Shown: positions 58,393 through 64,000 of the stretch, in pieces
How the letters are laid out: each line of letters opens with the position of its first letter
Position numbering within the stretch: position 1 is the first letter of the stretch
Assembly (NCBI GenBank): GCA_036785705.1
Contig: JAWUZG010000001.1
Span: 806,001 to 870,000 of the forward strand
DNA length: 64,000 bases
Direction: 5' to 3'
Source: Acanthornis magna
Lineage: Eukaryota; Chordata; Aves; Passeriformes; Acanthizidae
The notes under the pieces: model-generated
Told to the model about the DNA's origin: nothing
Databases searched by the model: none
What the model saw: the letters and a program-made list of their open reading frames with translations, nothing else
Position numbers and translations under genes: made by a program

Positions 58393-60289
58393 AGGAGCGG
58401 TGTTGCTGGAAATGCTGAAGCAGACAAAATAAAATGGTTTTCCTCCTTCTCCATCACTGCTCAGTGGAGACAAGTCATAATCAATGGCCAACGTGCGCTT
58501 CCACCTGTGCCATCCCCTCTTGGCTCTGTGTCTCCGCTCAGCTAACAGCAGTTGTTTTGGGAGAAAACTGAGGCACTCCCAAGTGCTTTGAAGCACAGCA
58601 TCTTTCCCTGTGACCTTTGCCAGGCTCCCAGACACTGCTTTGCTACTCCCTGTTAAACTCCAGGGCAGAAATCAAAACGTTCAGCTCAGTTTTATTTTTT
58701 TCCCCAAGGAGTTGTTAACAGCTTGTCATTGCGGGCTGGAAAATAAAAATGTATTTGAGAAAATACGTTGGCAGCAAGCTCCCCATATTGTTTCAGCTTG
58801 CCCCAAAATTTCAGGGAAAAATTCCATTAATATTTTTCATGCCTGATTGGAAAATATCAGGGAAAGAAGAACCAAATTCTGTAGATATCTTTTAACAATT
58901 CTAGCATTTTTATTTTTTTCCCAGCCAGGTCTCCATGGCATAGAAAAAAATAAATGAAATGCACAAATGAAAATCATCTGCTGTGAATTAAATACATTAA
59001 AATCATTGCTCTGTAAGTGGAAGAATTTTAAGAAAACCATGATAAGGAAATTTGGTTATTTAACTTCTGCATTCCAGCAATCTGTGTGATCTGATTCCAG
59101 TGATTTGGGTCCAAAACCTGGTTAGGAGAGTTGTTAGGAAATTGGAGGTTCCCTGAGAGAGGTTTTGACTGCAGGGAGCTCCAGTAAAAGACAGGGAAAC
59201 ACAACTGGACTTTACTATTCTAAATTTCATTTCATTGACCACACACTTCGCCTGTTGTTTTCACAGAGCTCCTAAACGCAGTGCCTGCAGGTCTCGAGTT
59301 CAAAAGCACAAGGCAGCACTCTGGGCAAGTGGGACACTTAGAGCTCACCTCTGGATGCCTTGTGGTTTCCATCTGTTGAATGGAGAGGGGAGCCCTTGAG
59401 GAGGGAACAGCTCAGCCCCAGGAGTGGTGCTGGACCCAAAAGTGGTTCTTCTTGGCCAGAGCTGAGGTGTGTGGGCCACTGTTGGGCAACCAGAGGATCA
59501 TCCTAGCCTGTGAGGCGCAGGGATGAGCAGGCTGTCCATGGCGCAGACGTGCTCACGGAGGTGTGGGTGGGAAGATCCTCAGCACGTACGCAAATTTCGA
59601 AATGCAGCTCCTCATCAAAGCTCTGCTCTTCCACCCTGCATGGGACTCTGGATTGTAAAAGGAATTGTATTTTGGGTCACCTTATGCTAGGGAGCACTGA
59701 GATGTGCATGGAATGGTTTTGGATGGATACAAACTCCTCCAGGACACATCTCCTGGTGTGCAGGCAGTACCCACAGCACAGCAGCTGAACTATTTTGAGT
59801 GCAAGTGAGTGCCCATTTCCCTCCACAGGTGGTAGAAGTGGTCAAAAGTGACCAATTCCTTGTAGACACCCCAAAATTACATAAAGCCTTCCCAAATGCT
59901 ACCCACAGCTTTGCCGTGGATGGAGGCAGAACAGCAGGAGCTGAGCTTCAACGCCTCCTCCCTGCTCAGCATCCCTCAGGGGAACCTTTCCAGCTGAGCC
60001 TCCCAGGCAGTGCAGATCCTTCTGGGATGCTGCTTCAAAAGCCCCTGCATCAGGAGCCAAGCTGATTATCAGCGGGGGTTGGGACCTGAGATAAAAAAAT
60101 ACCCTTTTTCCTAGGCTGTGATTAATCTGGTGCCCGCTGCTGCCTACAAGCACATCCTCCTTGAGCATCAGAAGTACAAACCGCCACATTTCCCCCCCCA
60201 GAGCTTTGTGTTTTTAGTTTTTCCGCATTACTTTGGAGAGATTCCCCAGCATCTTTAGGGAATCTGGCTTCACCACACCGCTGCCTACA

Positions 60290-60540
60290 TCTTTTTTAGA
60301 CGCTTCTCGGTCACCATGACGATGCTGAGGTTGTCAGCGGCCCGGGCTTGTTACATAATGAGGTGAGTCAGCCCCAGAAAGGCCACAGCCTTTGCCATTG
60401 TTTGATTTAATAACCTGCCATGATGAGATAACGATCCAGGCTCTTAATGAAAGGTGGGTGGTAATGAGAAGTTAGGAAACAGTTCAATGGCAAAGTCCAT
60501 GGGATAATGACAGGCTGTGATTTCCGGAGGGTGATCATCC
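60290..60540. promoter_or_regulatory. Candidate intronic enhancer
   Basis: A repeat-free segment with many transcription-factor motifs: TTACATAA at 60351, AP-1 TGAGTCA at 60364-60370, SOX-like CATTGTTT at 60396-60403, GATA AGATAA at 60426-60431 and homeodomain TAAT cores at 60444-60450 and 60462-60468. The call is by motif density only. Confidence 0.3.
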
Positions 60541-60801
60541 CCCACCGAAAATGGGCTGGACAGGTTCATCATCCCCGGGGGGTTTCACATCCATCGCTGA
60601 GTGCCTGCAGGCACCTGGAGAGGTCTCCTGCATCCTAGGTGCTTCACCGGGCTGGGAATTAAGTTCTTCATGAACATAGTCTACTTCAGCCATTGGGCAC
60701 CTCCATGAAAATAAATCCTGTAACGATCTGCGCATTCAGGAGGGCTGGAATTCTTTATTCACCCCATCAGATATGCAAAATACTGCATTACTCAAGACCC
60801 C

Positions 60802-61362
60802 TGTGCTGGCTCGGGTTGGGCTGCGTTGATTTTCTTCAGAGAAGCTGCTCTGGGGCTGTGTTTTGGATTTGTGACCAAAACAGTGTTGATAATATAGAGA
60901 TTTTTTTATTATTATTATTTTATTTTTTTTTTAATTGCTGAGCAGGGCTTACATAGAATCAAGGCTTTTCTACTCCTCACCCCACCCCATCACTGAGGAG
61001 GCTGGGGGTGCAAGGAGTTGGGAGGGGACAGAGCAAGGATAGCTGACCCCAAACTGACCAAAAATATTCCATAACATATTTTATCGTGCTCAGGGAAGCG
61101 GGGGGGACATTTGAGATGATGGTTTTTCTTTTCCTGTTACATGGAGCCCTGCTTTCCTGGGGATCTCTGGACACCTGTGGGAAGTGGGGAATGAACTCTT
61201 TGTTTTTCTTTGCTTGTACACGTGGCTTTTGCTTTACCCATTGAACTGTTTGTGTCTCAGCCCACGACTTTCCTCACTTCTACCTTCCAGTTCTCCCCCA
61301 TCCCTCTCTGTGGGGGAGTGAGCGAGTGGAGCTGAGCTCCCAGCCGGGGTTAAACCGTGGCA
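60802..61362 (+). mobile_element. Solo LTR, avian ERVL type
   Basis: A 561-bp element starts TGTGCTGG and ends ACCGTGGCA (TG...CA). Internal phrases match the common avian ERVL LTR: 'ttgattttcttcagagaagc', 'aaaacagtgttgataatata', 'attgctgagcagggcttaca', 'ctgaccccaaactgacca', 'ggagccctgctttcctgggg' and 'ccagccggggttaaacc'. No internal retroviral genes flank it, so it is a solo LTR left by recombination. Flanking five bases are ACCCC and ATCCT, a possible decayed target-site duplication with two C/T differences. Confidence 0.85.
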
Positions 61363-61986
61363 ATCCTAAATTAGGTCTGGTTCAGGTGTGAGCAAATGGC
61401 TGTAATTCTGCCGATTTTCCCGGAGAAGGCACTGTGGTAACACATGCCAAGTTCTGCTGGCAGCAGCAGGATGGGGAATATCTGACCTGGCAGCTGGGAC
61501 AGAGTAGCGCTGTAAACACACTTTTCTCTCACACCAGTGGGATTTTTGTGCTGGATCCGTGCCTTGTCACAGGTGGTTGTGGCCTCTTGATTAGGGATGA
61601 GGTAACCGAAAGTCAAGTTCAACATCCTGTGGATTTACACCCTAAATCAATCCCAGGACTTTCAGTGGGGAATTTCACACCTTAGAGTAACGGGGCAAAC
61701 AGGGAGGTGTTCCTTTCATATACCTAAAAGTACTTGGGAGTAGAAGGCTCAACCCAGTGTGAGGCTGATGTGAATGTTGTTTTTTCAGTAGCTCTGACAA
61801 TGGCAGAACCTGAATTGTGGCTCTCTGACTGACCTGCACCCATTGACCCTTTCTGTTGGGACCAAGCCTGAACATTTGCAGCCAGGTTTTATTTCAAGGA
61901 GAACCAATATTAAATTCCTGAGACTGGAATATCCCAAATTCTTGCCATTTAATTACCCTCTAACTACTTTTAGAAACCTTTCAATG

Positions 61987-62225
61987 AATCACAGAATGGC
62001 CTGGGTTGGAAGTGACCTTTAAGATCATCCAGTTCCAACCCCTGCCATGGGCAGGGACACCTTCCACAAAAATAGGTTGCTTCAAGCCCCATCCAACTTT
62101 GAACTCTTGCAGGTATGGGGTGAGCACAACTTCTTTGGGCAGCCTGTGCCAGGGCCTCAGCACCCTCACAGCAGAGAATTTCTTTATAGTATCTACTCTA
62201 AATCTACCCTCTCTGCCACCTATGG
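61987..62225 (-). mobile_element. CR1 LINE 3' fragment
   Basis: Antisense CR1 terminus: 'cacagaatggcctgggttgg', 'aagatcatccagttccaacc', 'catgggcagggacaccttcc' and 'cagcctgtgccagggcctca'. It is inverted relative to the copy at 58.2 kb. Confidence 0.92.
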
Positions 62226-64000
62226 GGTCAATCATCTTTATGATTATGATTAGCCCATTTATGGGGTGAGTTTTGTTTTGCACTAGTCTTGTAAGGTCAG
62301 GAACTTACTCGGGACATTGCTCAATCCTCCTGGACCTGCATCTGAGCAGACCTGCCAGCTTTGAGAAATGTCCCTGCTCCAATGGCTATTTGCAGCTTCG
62401 GGACCTTATATTTTTTTGAGAATTACAGAATATAATTATTTTTTTAAATTACAAATAAACCTCCTTTCCTGGGATTTTAAATATGAACCTCAGTGTGGGA
62501 GGCTCCTTTGGGATTATCAGTCCTGATTAATGGACACCCATCTTACACCTCCTCATCTTTGGTCTTAAGGCTTAGTGGATCTTCCCGTAGACCATCCAAG
62601 ACCACCCACCTCTCTGAGGACAGTGGAGAGAAGCTTGAATGATTTTGCTTTCAATTTGGTGAATTGAGATTGAATTCAGGCTCTCATCCTTCCTTCTTCC
62701 CTGTATTCATCAAGGCCAGGCACTGAATTTACAACTCGCCCATTTCCTTTCCTGTAGCCCTCTAACTCAGCTAATTATAACCAAACACCTCTACTTAGGG
62801 CACAAATCTGACCACTCAAAAGACACAAGGGTTGAATCCTTGTCCTCCTGCTTGAAGAGCTATAAATTAAAAGAAAATTTAAAAAAAAAAATTGCAGAGG
62901 GTTGACTTCAGGAAGAATTTATTGCTCTGGAAGGAATTCCTGCATGGCTCTGAGTGTGATGGTGACAACACACGGGGAGCTCAGAACAGAGGGCTGGGCA
63001 AAAACAAGCAAGGTCCCCAAGCTGCAATCAGCCGAACGAGGCTGAATTCCACATTTCTGCAACCCCTTCCTGGCTTTTCCTGTCCCTTGGCTACCAGGAA
63101 AGCAAGACCAGCTCTGGGTGGGATGTTTGACTGGGGCTGATACCGCGGGGTGAGCAATGCTCCGTGGGGATTTCCCTCTCTGGGGCTCAGCCCTGCTTTC
63201 TCAATGCCAGAAGCTGAACCCCGGTGATTTTTCCCTTCATTCGCTCGTGGCTATTTTTGAGCAAACTTCAGCCCCAGGCAGCGTGTGGCACTCTGAGTGT
63301 CACTCCGCTGCTGCCCCAGTGCCCGGCTGCTGTCCGCAAGGAGCTGAATTTCCTTCAGTCGGGGAAGGAAGAAGTTTCATCAGATGCAATTAGAGAATGT
63401 AATAGGCTGAAAAACTGCACGGTTTGTCCGCAGCCAGGAGAAAGTGTGTCTGCCCTGGTGGGGAAAGGAGGGAGAGCTCTGGGACATGAGGTGGTCCTTA
63501 CCCTGCCTGGGTCCTGCACCCCGGGCAGGGCTCTGCACTCCCAGCTGCTCTCAACCAGCATCTCTCCCCTGATTTCAGGGTAAGGCTCTGTAAATCCCGT
63601 GCTGAGCAGCATCCTATAACCCCCCAGAAAGCCCTGCCTCCGAAAAATCTCGTGAAGAGATGGTTTTGCCTGATTTCCTCCTCCTGCCGATGCGGCAGGA
63701 GGAGGAAAAGGAGAGTTAGGCTGTAAGAGTAGGCGGGTGAAAGGCAAGAAATGAGGAAGGAAAACACAACTTGGTAAAGGAGAGGAAAGAATTCTTTTTT
63801 TTTTTTTTCATGGCAGAAACTCCCCGATCTATTGCAGGGACTGTGCAGGAGCTCATCATGTCCCCCCCCAGGGATCAGGACTTGGGTGGGATGAGGGAGA
63901 GGTGATATCCCTGTGATCCAGGTACACTTCACACTTCGCTCCTTGCTTATTTATTCCTGTGATTGAAATACCTGCGAGGGGCGAGGGAGGCGATTAGAGC

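Larger units (their letters stand above)
47363..64000 (+). other. PFKFB3: PFKFB3 first intron (upstream isoform), continuing past the window
   Basis: No further PFKFB3 coding exon was seen: the P-loop-containing exon expected to read CGPKLTNSP...GLPARGKT is absent from all frames. The intron contains the 63-bp minisatellite, CR1 fragments at 49.6, 50.9, 52.1, 58.2 and 62.0 kb, a solo LTR at 60.8-61.4 kb, small simple repeats, a GC-rich patch near 55.6 kb and a motif-rich candidate regulatory segment near 60.3-60.5 kb. Human PFKFB3 also has a long gap here. Confidence 0.65.

Noticed and set aside
62880..62960. A-run followed by a phrase like 'aggaagaatttattgctctg' as a CR1 copy
   Set aside because: Similarity to CR1 is limited to about 15 bases and could be chance.
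1..64000. CRISPR arrays, bacterial operons, tRNA or rRNA genes
   Set aside because: None seen. The tandem repeats lack spacers, and the sequence is animal nuclear DNA.

Overview
The window is vertebrate nuclear DNA, almost certainly from a bird. The evidence is genes split by GT-AG introns, many 3'-end fragments of CR1 LINEs in both orientations, a solo LTR of the avian ERVL type, CpG islands at promoters, and the gene order IL2RA (minus) - RBM17 (plus) - PFKFB3 (plus). That order is also found in mammals and chicken. The LTR type suggests a neoavian, perhaps passerine, genome, but the species cannot be fixed from the sequence.

Layout. (1) 1-8,943: the 5' part of a cytokine-receptor gene on the minus strand, best read as IL2RA. 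A signal-peptide exon ends at 8,868 and a phase 1-1 sushi exon lies at 12-197; the rest of the gene is off the left edge. (2) 8,944-24,767: intergenic, with CR1 pieces, older CR1/L3-like remnants and a five-copy 37-bp minisatellite. (3) 24,960-35,475: the complete RBM17 (SPF45) gene. It has a CpG-island promoter, a non-coding first exon and eleven coding exons whose phases all join, giving 401 residues, the same length as the human protein. (4) 35,476-47,282: intergenic, with several CR1/LINE fragments. (5) 47,283-64,000: the upstream alternative promoter and first coding exon of PFKFB3 (MPFRK + 1 base, then a GT donor), followed by more than 16 kb of its first intron. That intron holds a ten-copy 63-bp minisatellite 195 bp after the donor, CR1 fragments and a solo LTR. 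The shared second exon of PFKFB3 is not in the window.

The three genes are not an operon and do different jobs: a T-cell cytokine receptor chain, a spliceosomal 3' splice-site factor and a glycolysis-controlling kinase/phosphatase. They sit in a conserved neighbourhood. I did not find an undescribed biological system. The most notable items are the two minisatellites carrying repeated splice-donor or E-box/CACCC-like motifs, a short upstream reading frame in RBM17 that spans its first intron, and the small exons of IL2RA and PFKFB3 that simple ORF calling misses. All long open frames over 47.1-48.5 kb are artefacts of the 63-bp repeat.
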